Positions 37,018 to 45,353 of a stretch of 64,000 nt of DNA are shown one piece after another. Origin of the DNA: Lewinellaceae bacterium (GTDB lineage Bacteria > Bacteroidota > Bacteroidia > Chitinophagales > Saprospiraceae); contig JACJYK010000001.1 in assembly GCA_020636135.1 (NCBI GenBank), forward strand, positions 3,706,501 through 3,770,500, written 5' to 3'. The translations under genes and the position numbers were made by a program. Position 1 is the stretch's first letter; every line of letters begins with the position of its first letter. The notes under the pieces are model-generated. The model ran no database searches and was not told where the DNA came from. It saw only the letters and a list, made by a program, of their open reading frames with translations.

Positions 37018-37770
37018 TTACATCGCAAGTTGTTTCAACTGATCTACAATAGATTGGTTTATGCGCTCCAGATTACGGTTTAAATCCAATAAATCTGTAA
37101 GTATCGTCCACTTGAGGACAACGATATTCCTGAACCGGCGTGTTTTCATCACTTCCAGGATTTTAGTTGTTTCGAAAGATCCAGGCAATGGAAATTCCTT
37201 AATGATCAGAGGCCTGACAGCCTGGAAGTCGAGAAATTCAATAATAAAAGGCTGGAAGGATTGGACAAGCTCCGATTCATGCGTTTGCTGCACCAGATTT
37301 AAAATATACAGCGATTTATAATAGTTGGCCAGGTTCGTTTTAAGGCTTTCATCATTAATTATCTTTAAATCACCAGAGCCCACCAAATTATTATACGTTC
37401 TGTCAGTGCTACTATACGTGGGCATATCATTGACCTTTGAAAAGGCATTATTAATTGAATCAACAGAAATAGTCGGTTTTTCGAGGGCCGACTGTTCCAG
37501 CAATCCGATCAACTGGGGAATGTCATCTCCAATTCTTTTAACGATCTCGTTTGATTTCGTAAGGTTTGTTTCAAAATCCTCAAGCAATGCAACCAAGTAC
37601 TCATGCTCTGTAATGGCATTCTTGCGGGTTTCATTCCAGTTATTAACCCCCAGCGCAATCAGTATACCAATGGCAACAAGGACGATTTCTCCGAAAGCGT
37701 ATTTCAGGTATTTCAAGGCTTTGTTCTCACTCATATGGTCAAAACGTATTTTCCGAAAGAATTTCAACAT
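37018..37770 (-). CDS. DUF6090 family membrane protein
   Basis: A 250-residue paralog of the gene at 35490. The N-terminal 50 residues are nearly the same pattern (MLKFFRKIRFDHMSENKALK, YLKYAFGEIVLVAIGILIAL, GVNNWNETRK), with one membrane helix. The remaining helical domain is more diverged, though the middle segment TYNNLVGSGDLKIINDESLK matches the ELLNSGKLYLINNSELR segment of the paralog. Function is unknown. Confidence 0.88.
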   Translation of the reverse strand: MLKFFRKIRFDHMSENKALKYLKYAFGEIVLVAIGILIALGVNNWNETRKNAITEHEYLVALLEDFETNLTKSNEIVKRIGDDIPQLIGLLEQSALEKPTISVDSINNAFSKVNDMPTYSSTDRTYNNLVGSGDLKIINDESLKTNLANYYKSLYILNLVQQTHESELVQSFQPFIIEFLDFQAVRPLIIKEFPLPGSFETTKILEVMKTRRFRNIVVLKWTILTDLLDLNRNLERINQSIVDQLKQLAM

Positions 37771-37890
37771 AATTGCAAGGCAATCTTTAAACGGGCAACG
37801 TCAATTAATTTCACTTCCTATGGCCTGAATGAGCTCATCTAACTTATTTATTGTTTGTAAAACGGAATGGAACGATAAAGATGGCTCGTG

Positions 37891-38580
37891 TTATTTATTG
37901 TTCCTGCCAAATTCTTTAATAAAATTGGAAATTTTAAATCTTTTGTGAAATTGATCGCTGTCGTTTCCTCTCGGATAGGGAACCTGAGGAATTGGTACAT
38001 TCAGGAATTTACACAAAGGCTCCCATCCTTCTCGTGCTTCAAACACCAGAAGCTTTTCCGGTGGCACGGTCTGCTTGACATCCTCTACCTACTGGTTGTA
38101 CAAGTTTATCATAAACACGCGGTCATTGTTTTTACCTTCCATGAACTGGTCGTGAATTAAGTTCATCATGATCGCATAAGTACGTGGAAAGTAGCTGATG
38201 TTTTTATTAAACAATCCAATAAAACGAGTCACCGGGATCAGAAATGATGGCAGTGACCTGAGGATGGTCTTTGAAGCACTCTCGTACCAACTTGCAGCAT
38301 CACGGTAAGAAAGTATGACCTTGGCGTCGGGATATTGCTCCATGAACTCTTTGTAATACATCGCTGAAGGAAAATCTACCGCAGACTGATAGCCTTCAAA
38401 CAGTTTGTCGTACTCGGGCTTTTCACCACGGGCCAATTGCTCCCAATACACGATTCGTTTGCCATCCTTAATCAGTTCGAACGCATGATAGCATTTACCA
38501 AATCCGATTAGTTCCAGTGCTTTTTTCAATGATTCGGTGCCAGTTCTTCCCCAACCCGCTCCGATTACTTTAAGTCCCAT
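37891..38580 (-). pseudogene. Sulfotransferase family gene interrupted by an in-frame TAG
   Basis: The frame from 38580 gives a sulfotransferase-type protein: the PAPS-binding start VIGAGWGRTGTESLKKALEL, then AVDFPSAMYYKEF and the second PAPS block KVILSYRDAASWYESA. It stops at TAG (38089-38091) after INLYNQ. The very same frame continues without a shift as VEDVKQTVPPEKLLVFEARE, GWEPLCKFLNVPIPQVPYPR and FGRNN to a TAA at 37891-37893. That continuation is the conserved C-terminus of the family, and the sum (229 codons) is the normal length. So this is one gene with a single nonsense codon, or a sequencing error, or read-through. Confidence 0.85.
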
Positions 38581-38710
38581 ATTTTTTGGTTTTTTGAGTC
38601 AATGTAAAAATAGTCCAGCTGCATGGTTACCAAGGATCCTTCTCGTTGAAGATAATAACATTCTACCAGGTGGTGAAAGATACCAATGGAAGGATTACCC
38701 TATTTTCGTT

Positions 38711-38965
38711 AGCCGGACGCCCTGATGCCCGGACTTATTTAAGAATAGCGATTTGTGATTTAAGATTTCGAGCTCCTAACCACGGACACCCGGATGCCCT
38801 GACTATTTAAGTATTTAAGATTAGCGATTTGTGATTTAAGATTTTGAGTCCCTAACCACGGACGCCCGGATGCCCTGACTTATTTAAGAATAGCGATTTG
38901 TGATTTTAAATTTCGAGCTCCGAACCACGGACGCCCGGATCCCCTGATCCCCTGACACCCGGAAG
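38711..38965. repeat. Three tandem copies of a 69-76-bp unit
   Basis: The word AGCGATTTGTGATTT starts at 38747, 38823 and 38892, and each copy is flanked by CCACGGACGCCCGGATGCCC and TATTTAAGA. Spacings are 76 and 69 bases. The copies differ by a few substitutions and a short insertion. There is no gene in 38581-39072. Confidence 0.8.
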
Positions 38966-39072
38966 CCATCCACTCAAATGGGTTAGATGTCATTTCTTAA
39001 CCCAAGTCAATGAAATCGAAATGCGATACCGATAGCTTTGTTATCAGAACATATCGCAAAACAATAAAAAAG

Positions 39073-40005
39073 ATGAAAGCAATTGAATGTCAACAGTATG
39101 GAAGCTACGAAAACCTGATATTAACAGAAGTTGAAAAGCCAACTCCAAAAGATAATGAGGTACTCATTAAGATCAAGGCGACTTCAGTAACGACCAGTGA
39201 TGTACTTATTCGAGGATTAAAGGCGTCACCGATTGCCCGATTTATGGTCCAATTGATTTTCGGCTTTGGAAAACCAAGAAACCCAATTTTAGGAATGGTC
39301 ACCTCCGGGATAATTGCAGGTAAAGGAAATGCTGTTACTGCTTTTAATATTGGTGATGAAGTATTTGCTTATGGCTCAATTTCGCCGACAAAGCGACATT
39401 TCGGCTCTTACGCTGAATACATTTGCCTGCCTGAGAATTGGAATCTAGCGCTTAAGCCCGCAAATATAAGTTTTCAGGAAGCTGCCGCTATCCCTTATGG
39501 TGGTTTGCTTGCGTCACATTTATTGAAAAAGACCACCATACAGAAGGGTGACAAAGTCTTAATTTATGGAGCATCAGGAAGTATTGGTACCATGGCCATC
39601 CAATTGGCAAAGCATGCCGGCGCACACGTCACTGCTGTATGCAGTCGTCGAAACTTCGAATTGGTCAAGTCCTTGGGTAGTGATGAGATGATTGATTACA
39701 CCACAGGAAATGCCGAATCTCAATTGACAACCTATAAGTACATTATAGACGCAGTTGGAAACTCCAAATCCTCAAAACTTAAAGAAAAGAGTAAAAAAGC
39801 ATTGAGTCCAAATGGCAAATATATTTCCATTGATCATGGAACTCCTTTGACGCCAAAAGATGCTTTCTTGAATTTAAAATCACTGGTTGAGCAAGAGAAG
39901 CTCAAGCCAGTAATTGACCGCGTTTATCCATTGGAGGAAATTCCCCAAGCACATAAATATGTAGAGAAAGGTCACAAAAGAGGAAACGTGGTCATTACCG
40001 TATAG
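39073..40005 (+). CDS. MDR-family NAD(P)-dependent dehydrogenase/quinone oxidoreductase
   Basis: A 310-residue medium-chain reductase without the structural zinc ligands, as in the quinone oxidoreductase branch. The ATG at 39073 gives the standard start MKAIECQQYGSYENLILTEV; the frame is open 21 codons upstream without family character. The cofactor site is VLIYGASGSIGTMAIQLAKH followed by VTAVCSRRN; the Arg pair suggests NADPH. Its close relative at 42532 shares the same motif order. Substrate is unknown. Confidence 0.9.
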   Translation: MKAIECQQYGSYENLILTEVEKPTPKDNEVLIKIKATSVTTSDVLIRGLKASPIARFMVQLIFGFGKPRNPILGMVTSGIIAGKGNAVTAFNIGDEVFAYGSISPTKRHFGSYAEYICLPENWNLALKPANISFQEAAAIPYGGLLASHLLKKTTIQKGDKVLIYGASGSIGTMAIQLAKHAGAHVTAVCSRRNFELVKSLGSDEMIDYTTGNAESQLTTYKYIIDAVGNSKSSKLKEKSKKALSPNGKYISIDHGTPLTPKDAFLNLKSLVEQEKLKPVIDRVYPLEEIPQAHKYVEKGHKRGNVVITV

Positions 40006-40056
40006 TACAGCTGGAGATCCCAATAATTAATCCAATAATGACAAAATTTTAAGAGC

Positions 40057-40731
40057 ATGAAATCTCACAAAACCATTGCCCGTACCTTTGGTATCTTTTT
40101 CCTTCTTGCATTTGTTTCCTATGGACTTGGAAGCGGAATTGTTGCTTCAGTAACCAGCGAAACTGATTCACTACGTAATTTAAGCTCCAATCAATCATTA
40201 CTTGTAATCGGTGTGATCCTCATTGCATTGGTACACACGATTGTAAATATTGGTCTACCGGTTCTTATGGTTCCTATTCTGAAACCCTTCAACAAGGTAT
40301 TGAGTTACGGCTACCTGAGTGCAGGTATATCGGCTACGGTGATCCTGATCGTCGGATCCATCTTTTTGATGTTGCTCATCCCTCTGAGTACAATGTACCT
40401 TAATGCGGATCCCGAAGAATTACAGCATTATGAAACCATAGGAATAATCCTGACAAAAGGGAATTTCTATGCTTATCAGATCGGAATGGCCATATGGGGT
40501 TTGGGAGGCCTGATGTTCTGCTATTTACTGAATATTTCGAAGATAGTCCCACGAGGGTTCGCTATCTGGGGTTTCGTGGGTTATTTGGTGTTTATTGCTG
40601 GAACAATCTTTGAACTATTCGGACAGAACATTGGGGTTCAGTTGGCGATCCCGGGCGGTTTGTTTGAGGTTTCCCTGAGTATTTGGCTGATCCTAAAAGG
40701 CTTCAAAGCTACTGCATTGCGAGGAGCCTAA
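40057..40731 (+). CDS. DUF4386 family membrane protein
   Basis: A 224-residue protein with six hydrophobic helices. The start (ARTFGIFFLLAFVSYGLGSG), the central block LVHTIVNIGLPVLMVPILKP (approximate) and GIILTKGNFYAYQIGMAIWG are the pattern of DUF4386. Function unknown. It follows the dehydrogenase by 52 bases on the same strand and its stop overlaps that of the convergent Crp/Fnr gene by 4 bases. Confidence 0.85.
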   Translation: MKSHKTIARTFGIFFLLAFVSYGLGSGIVASVTSETDSLRNLSSNQSLLVIGVILIALVHTIVNIGLPVLMVPILKPFNKVLSYGYLSAGISATVILIVGSIFLMLLIPLSTMYLNADPEELQHYETIGIILTKGNFYAYQIGMAIWGLGGLMFCYLLNISKIVPRGFAIWGFVGYLVFIAGTIFELFGQNIGVQLAIPGGLFEVSLSIWLILKGFKATALRGA

Positions 40732-41306
40732 ATATTTTCGGATGCGATCCGCTTTCTGATACGGCTCAGCGATTCTGGTTTTACGCCTATATAACTGGCT
40801 ATTTGATATTGGGGTATTCGCTGTATTAATCCAGGCCTTGATCTTAAGAGCTTTAGATAGCGTTGTTCAGGAGAGTCGGTATAGTAGGATGCCAGTGCTT
40901 CTTTTTGTTCGGCAAAAGCTGCCTCCATAATGGTTCGCGATATAGTTTCAAAGCGCGGAAAGCGCTTAAATAGCTCCTGGGCTTGTTGCTCGTCACCTAC
41001 GACGACCGTGGTATTCTCCACACAAATCCAGTTGTGTTTTGCAGAAGTTTGCGTAAAACTGTTTAGTGAAATGGCCCATTGCTCCTCAGTAAAGAAATTG
41101 GTTGTTTTCTCTTCGCCATCGGTCAAAATATATTCCCTTACACAGCCTTCAAGAACAAAGTACGTACTGACTGCTACTTGTCCTTCTCTCAATAAATGTT
41201 CTCCTTTTTTGAATGTCTTTGTGCGCATGCTCTCTGCAATGCCTATTGATTCTTCCTCGGACAGGGGTGATATTTTAGAAAAATAGTCGACAAATTTGTT
41301 TCGCAT
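40728..41306 (-). CDS. Crp/Fnr family transcriptional regulator
   Basis: A 192-residue regulator with an N-terminal cyclic-nucleotide-binding-like barrel (FKKGEHLLREGQVAVSTYFV, LEGCVREYI, EKTTNFFTEEQWAISLNSF) and a C-terminal winged helix that is shorter than in true Crp (IPQYQIASYIGVKPESLSRIRKR). Bacteroidota have many such short members, usually orphan regulators of nearby genes. The Fe-S cysteines of Fnr are absent. Convergent with the DUF4386 gene; its target may be the MDR/DUF4386 pair, but this is only inference. Confidence 0.9.
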   Translation of the reverse strand: MRNKFVDYFSKISPLSEEESIGIAESMRTKTFKKGEHLLREGQVAVSTYFVLEGCVREYILTDGEEKTTNFFTEEQWAISLNSFTQTSAKHNWICVENTTVVVGDEQQAQELFKRFPRFETISRTIMEAAFAEQKEALASYYTDSPEQRYLKLLRSRPGLIQRIPQYQIASYIGVKPESLSRIRKRIASENI

Positions 41307-41758
41307 AATAAAAATATTAAATGTTATACCGTGAACAATGGAAACAAAATTACATAATTCCAGTATAATGCCATTTTGTCCGATATATTGGTAAGATGTT
41401 AAGTGTTTGTAATTCCATTTCCCGCGAAGTCGCCAAGTCGCAATGCGGAAATTTATTATGTACTCTCTCGCCCTAGCCTTATTCTCTGATAACCTTGCGT
41501 CTGTGCAAATACGTGAGTTAATAGAGATGATTTTGTTATTTCATGTCAAGGCACGAGCAGGCAAAGATACCGATATTTTCTTGCCCAACCATTGATCTGT
41601 ACTTTGAACCCTTGTTGCCCAAATGCCGCGAGACCATTGAATCAATCATTCCCCTCCTTTTAATTCCTTTGCTTATCAGCGAGATATGTCAATCAAATCA
41701 AACTACATTGCGACTTTGCTTTTTAGTATCCTAGAATATTATATCACCCAAAGTCATA

Positions 41759-42121
41759 CTACAACCTATTAACCATCCTGGTTATACCATTTCTTATTAG
41801 TGCTTCATTAAAATTGATCACCATTCCAAGCTTCAATCCAGTTAGCCTTAGGTAGGTGAGTACTTGCTTGTAGTGAACTTGAGCGATCGATTCCACAGAT
41901 TTTAGTTCAATCAATACTTTATTTCAGGAAGAAAACCTAAATCCATTTTAACTTCCTTCCAAATTACTGGAATTGATTGCTGACGTGTAATATTTAGCCA
42001 ACTTTAATAAGTTCATAATGCAGAATTTCTTCATAAACGGATTCCAATCATCCCTGACCAAGTTCTACATGAATCCTAGAACAAGTATCTCAACGATGAT
42101 CCTAGAAAGTTCATTTTCTCA
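41759..42121 (-). pseudogene. GxxExxY protein pseudogene
   Basis: Pieces of this small family can be read on the minus strand in shifting frames: ENELSRIIVEI; ELGQG, stop, LESVYEEILHYELIKVG (this contains the G-x-x-E-x-x-Y signature); RQQSIPVIWKEVKMDLGFL; and VLIELKSVESIAQVHYKQVL with TYLRLTGLKLGMVINFNEAL. At least two frameshifts and two stops separate them. The order and spacing match a complete GxxExxY protein of about 120 residues, so it is a dead gene. It lies directly next to an array of inverted repeats. The preceding 41307-41758 holds no gene. Confidence 0.8.
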
Positions 42122-42129
42122 CTATTATC

Positions 42130-42515
42130 TGCGTTATCCAAAAACCTTCGCGTCACTACGTCTCTGCGAGACACAAAGAAGAGATTTTATTTAATTTATC
42201 GCCAAGACGCTAAGAAGAAAGGTATTGGTATTTTCATGCCTGTCATTAAAACATCCTTGACAGCTTTGCGAGATATAAAGAAGTGATTTTATTTAATTTT
42301 CCCTCGCCCAGACGCTAAGAGGAAATAATTGATATAACCTTGCCTACACCAATATTATCCAAATATCTTTGCGTCTCTGCAACTTTGCGAGAAAACAATG
42401 AGTAGTAATTATATTTCTCGCCAAGCCGCGAAGTCGCAAAGGAGAAAAGGATTGATGTTATTATGCATGTCATAACGACACCCTTTGCGTCTCTGAGCTT
42501 TTGCGAGAGTCCCAG
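42130..42515. repeat. Inverted-repeat units (CTTTGCGTCTCTGCGAG type)
   Basis: Words of the type CTTTGCGTCTCTGC and TTTGCGAGA alternate with near-complements CTCGCCAAGACGCTAAGA and CGCGAAGTCGCAAAGG. Together they form three or so hairpin-capable units between 42130 and 42515, with a partial one near 41415-41520. They are variants, not exact copies. Shorter relatives occur near 9855. They encode nothing and separate the GxxExxY remnant from the dehydrogenase gene. Confidence 0.7.
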
Positions 42516-42531
42516 AATATCATTCCACCCT

Positions 42532-43485
42532 TTACGGCAGTAACACCAGGTTTCCCTTCTTGTGGCCCGTTTCTGCATGCCGGTGCGCCTGCTGTATTTC
42601 CGACAATCGATAAGTACGATCAATGACCGGAGAAAGGGATCCCTGCTCGGCCAGGTCGATGATGACCCGAAAGTCATCCAGGGTGGGTTTCGATACGGCT
42701 GATATCAGCTTATACCGTTTGGTCAATGACGTTAGGATGGATTGGAATATCAAATTCAGATCCATGGCAACCGTAAGATAAATACCCCTGCGCTTTAATG
42801 CATTTCGGCTCTTCGTGAACGAAGCCTTGCCTACCGCATCGAAGACGACATCATACGAATCCTTTTGCTTCGTGAAATCTTCCTTTTGGTAATCGATCAC
42901 CTTACCGGCGCCCAGCGAACGCACCCATTCCACATTCGCACCGCTGCAAACCGCCGTAACTTCTGCACCAAAATGTTTTGCCAATTGGACCGCATAGGTG
43001 CCAACGCTTCCTGAGGCTCCGTAGATCAATACCTTTTGGCCTTTCTTGACATCAGCTTGCCGGAGAAAATAAAATGCCGTCAATGCCCCGACGGGTAGCG
43101 CCGCGGCTTTTTCGTCAGGTATAGCATCGGGTTTTAGGGCAACAATGCCATCCGCAGGTACGGCAACAAATTCGGCATGAGCCCCAGCTCCCTCACCGGT
43201 GGTGCCAAAAACAGGATCCCCTACTTTAAACCGGGTTACCTGTGCACCAACGCGATCTACCACCCCCGAAAACTCATGGCCTAAAATGGTCCTTTTGAGC
43301 TTGAATAGTCCATTGTAAATTCGGATGGCAAACGGTACCCCTGCACGCATCCTCCAATCGCCGGAGGTTACGGTGGCGGCATTTACTTTCACCACGACTT
43401 CATGGTCCTGTGCAGTGGGCTTGGGCAGATCCCCTAGGTTGACTACTTCCGGCTCTCCGTAAGATGTATAAATTGCTGCTTTCAT
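42532..43485 (-). CDS. MDR-family NAD(P)-dependent dehydrogenase/quinone oxidoreductase
   Basis: A 317-residue zinc-independent medium-chain reductase. MKAAIYTSYGEPEVVNLGDL opens it, GHEFSGVVDRVGAQVTRFKVGDPVFG follows (quoted in part GHEFSGVVDRVG), and the cofactor loop is VLIYGASGSVGTYAVQLAKH with VTAVCSGAN. The C-terminus LSEIQQAHRHAETGHKKGNL is the family's closing block. It is a paralog of the protein at 39073. Substrate is unknown. Confidence 0.92.
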   Translation of the reverse strand: MKAAIYTSYGEPEVVNLGDLPKPTAQDHEVVVKVNAATVTSGDWRMRAGVPFAIRIYNGLFKLKRTILGHEFSGVVDRVGAQVTRFKVGDPVFGTTGEGAGAHAEFVAVPADGIVALKPDAIPDEKAAALPVGALTAFYFLRQADVKKGQKVLIYGASGSVGTYAVQLAKHFGAEVTAVCSGANVEWVRSLGAGKVIDYQKEDFTKQKDSYDVVFDAVGKASFTKSRNALKRRGIYLTVAMDLNLIFQSILTSLTKRYKLISAVSKPTLDDFRVIIDLAEQGSLSPVIDRTYRLSEIQQAHRHAETGHKKGNLVLLP

Positions 43486-43627
43486 TTTAATATGATTTTG
43501 AGGTGAATGATGGGTGGGAAAAAAGTGGTTCCAAGGAGGGTGCCCCCACGGTATCCTGGCTCAACATTACAGTGAGCAGCTATCTTTTCTTCCGGTGGAA
43601 AATTCTTGAAGGAGATCAATCTATTCT

Positions 43628-44656
43628 TCAAAGGCTATCCACAAAGCCCCGGAAAGAATGGATGAACAAGTCTTGCTCTTCAATATAACCTTCGTGGGCG
43701 CTATTTTCAAGAATAACCAGCTCCTTTTCCTGAAAACCCGGACCTCCAATGCTATTATACGCATCATAACCCATCTCAATGGTATTTACGCCATCGTGCC
43801 TGCCCCAGATCACCAGGGTCGGTGTCTTGATCCGGGCCATAGCAGGGCTCAGGTTCAAGGCCAGGATATTAAAGCGAGGCCTCAGGTACTTGCCATTAAA
43901 AAAAATTGCCAGGGACAGGTATGAATTCATGGTACCCAGCGCACCCACTTCCGGCCCTTCTACCTCCTGGTGAGGATCTTTGCGGTAAGCGTTGGTGTTA
44001 GTCAGGTATCCGTCATACTTAAAGTAGTTTTCCTTTTTGGTCATGTCGGGCTGGGTGGCGCACCAATCGCGCGCATCTGTCCAATAGGCCACATCAATTC
44101 CCAGATCGATCTGCTGTTGCGCATAATCTTTTACAAACAATACAGATTTAGGAAGTCCTTCCAACAAATTATGACCGCTGTCCATGCAGATGAATCCGTC
44201 AATTTTGTCCTGCAGATTGCTGGTACTCAAATAGGCGCTCCCCAGGGCTCCTCCCCAACTGATGCCATAAAACACAATTCGGGGATTTTGGTACCGTCGC
44301 TTGATGGTTTCTACCACCAGATCGAGGTCATCGACAAATCGCTCAACCGTAAACGTACCTGGATCCGGATTACCCATCGCCAAGCCAGAACCCCGCTGAT
44401 CCCAGTACGCAAAGGCATAATCGTGTTCGAGCTCTTTGGAAACCGGCATGAAAGAAGGAAGCGAAGCATTCCCGCCAGGGCCCCCGTGCAGAAATAAAAT
44501 AAACGTGCCGGATTGGATGTTGCCTTTGACAAAAACCGGCATTTCTGCACCTGCGTTTTTAACGAAGAAATGGTCACCCTGATAAAATCCTTCCTTTTCA
44601 CAAGCGGACAAGAACATCACCAAGGTCAAGGAAATAAGAATTGCTAAATTTTTCAT
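43628..44656 (-). CDS. Alpha/beta hydrolase lipoprotein (proline-iminopeptidase-like)
   Basis: A 342-residue hydrolase with a lipoprotein signal (MKNLAILISLTLVMFLSAC, Cys19). The oxyanion loop FLHGGPGGN, the AYWDQRGSG segment and the nucleophile elbow YGISWGG (Ser133) match the S33 family; the C-terminal ENSAHEGYIEEQ offers the His. It should be anchored in a membrane, acting on peptides or esters. Its start overlaps the stop of the upstream outer-membrane-like gene by 4 bases (ATGA), so both are made from one transcript. Confidence 0.9.
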   Translation of the reverse strand: MKNLAILISLTLVMFLSACEKEGFYQGDHFFVKNAGAEMPVFVKGNIQSGTFILFLHGGPGGNASLPSFMPVSKELEHDYAFAYWDQRGSGLAMGNPDPGTFTVERFVDDLDLVVETIKRRYQNPRIVFYGISWGGALGSAYLSTSNLQDKIDGFICMDSGHNLLEGLPKSVLFVKDYAQQQIDLGIDVAYWTDARDWCATQPDMTKKENYFKYDGYLTNTNAYRKDPHQEVEGPEVGALGTMNSYLSLAIFFNGKYLRPRFNILALNLSPAMARIKTPTLVIWGRHDGVNTIEMGYDAYNSIGGPGFQEKELVILENSAHEGYIEEQDLFIHSFRGFVDSL

Positions 44657-45237
44657 TGTTTATTGAATTTGTATGTGATCCCCATTTTGACCGCGATATG
44701 CGGGAGGAACTGGTGATTAAATGAAGATTGCAGGTAGACTTCCGGCCCGAGGTGAACTGTCCAGGGTCTCCGGCTGCCATCCCAACCGATCAGAATAGAC
44801 ATGTTCGGCATAAAGTGAGGATGTCCCCAATTCGCAGTTTTCTCTACGGCGCCAGCTTCCGTCTGTTGATAGATGTCGCCGTCAGCCCACGCATGCAGGT
44901 ATCCGATTCCGATGTTCAGGTCGGTGAAAAGTGGGCCCATGGCAAACCGTGAACCGATCGACGTCTTAAGAAAACCCGATTTGTTGTTCCAACGGTGCCA
45001 GTATCCTCCCAGATCAACGTCCCAATGGACCGTGATCCAATTATTTTTTATCACAGTGTACTGCAGGCCAACACTCAGTCCCGGATGCAGCACCAACTCT
45101 CCAAAGTATTCCAGTTTGAGGGCCAGTCTTTCTTCGAATGGTGCTTTCGGATTTGCATTCCGCTCGAACTGCTCCTGAGCATCAACGGAAAAGGTCTGCA
45201 GCAGCAAAAACAAGGTGATTAATCGTATGATCGTCAT
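44653..45237 (-). CDS. Predicted outer-membrane beta-barrel protein
   Basis: A 194-residue exported protein (signal peptide about 1-20, MTIIRLITLFLLLQTFSVDA). The mature part alternates in the way of outer-membrane strands (ERLALKLEYFGELVLHPGLS, SIGSRFAMGPLFTDLNIGIG, VHLGPEVYLQSS), and the last strand is HIAVKMGITYKF, ending in FNKQ. About eight strands fit. I know no specific family. Its translation is coupled with the downstream hydrolase lipoprotein, which suggests joint action at the cell envelope. Confidence 0.7.
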   Translation of the reverse strand: MTIIRLITLFLLLQTFSVDAQEQFERNANPKAPFEERLALKLEYFGELVLHPGLSVGLQYTVIKNNWITVHWDVDLGGYWHRWNNKSGFLKTSIGSRFAMGPLFTDLNIGIGYLHAWADGDIYQQTEAGAVEKTANWGHPHFMPNMSILIGWDGSRRPWTVHLGPEVYLQSSFNHQFLPHIAVKMGITYKFNKQ

Positions 45238-45353
45238 GGTTACTTATTTTATACTCCAAAGGACAGAAGTCTAGCTGCAGCAATCGTTCGTGATTACACC
45301 ACACACGTTCGGAATCATGATTCCGAACCATTCAGGATGAGGTGATGTTGGGA

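Noticed and set aside
15168..38091. Reassignment of TAG to a sense codon across the genome
   Set aside because: Intact genes such as the lipoprotein msrA (3730), the esterase (6862) and VanZ (7485) end with TAG followed by unrelated sequence.
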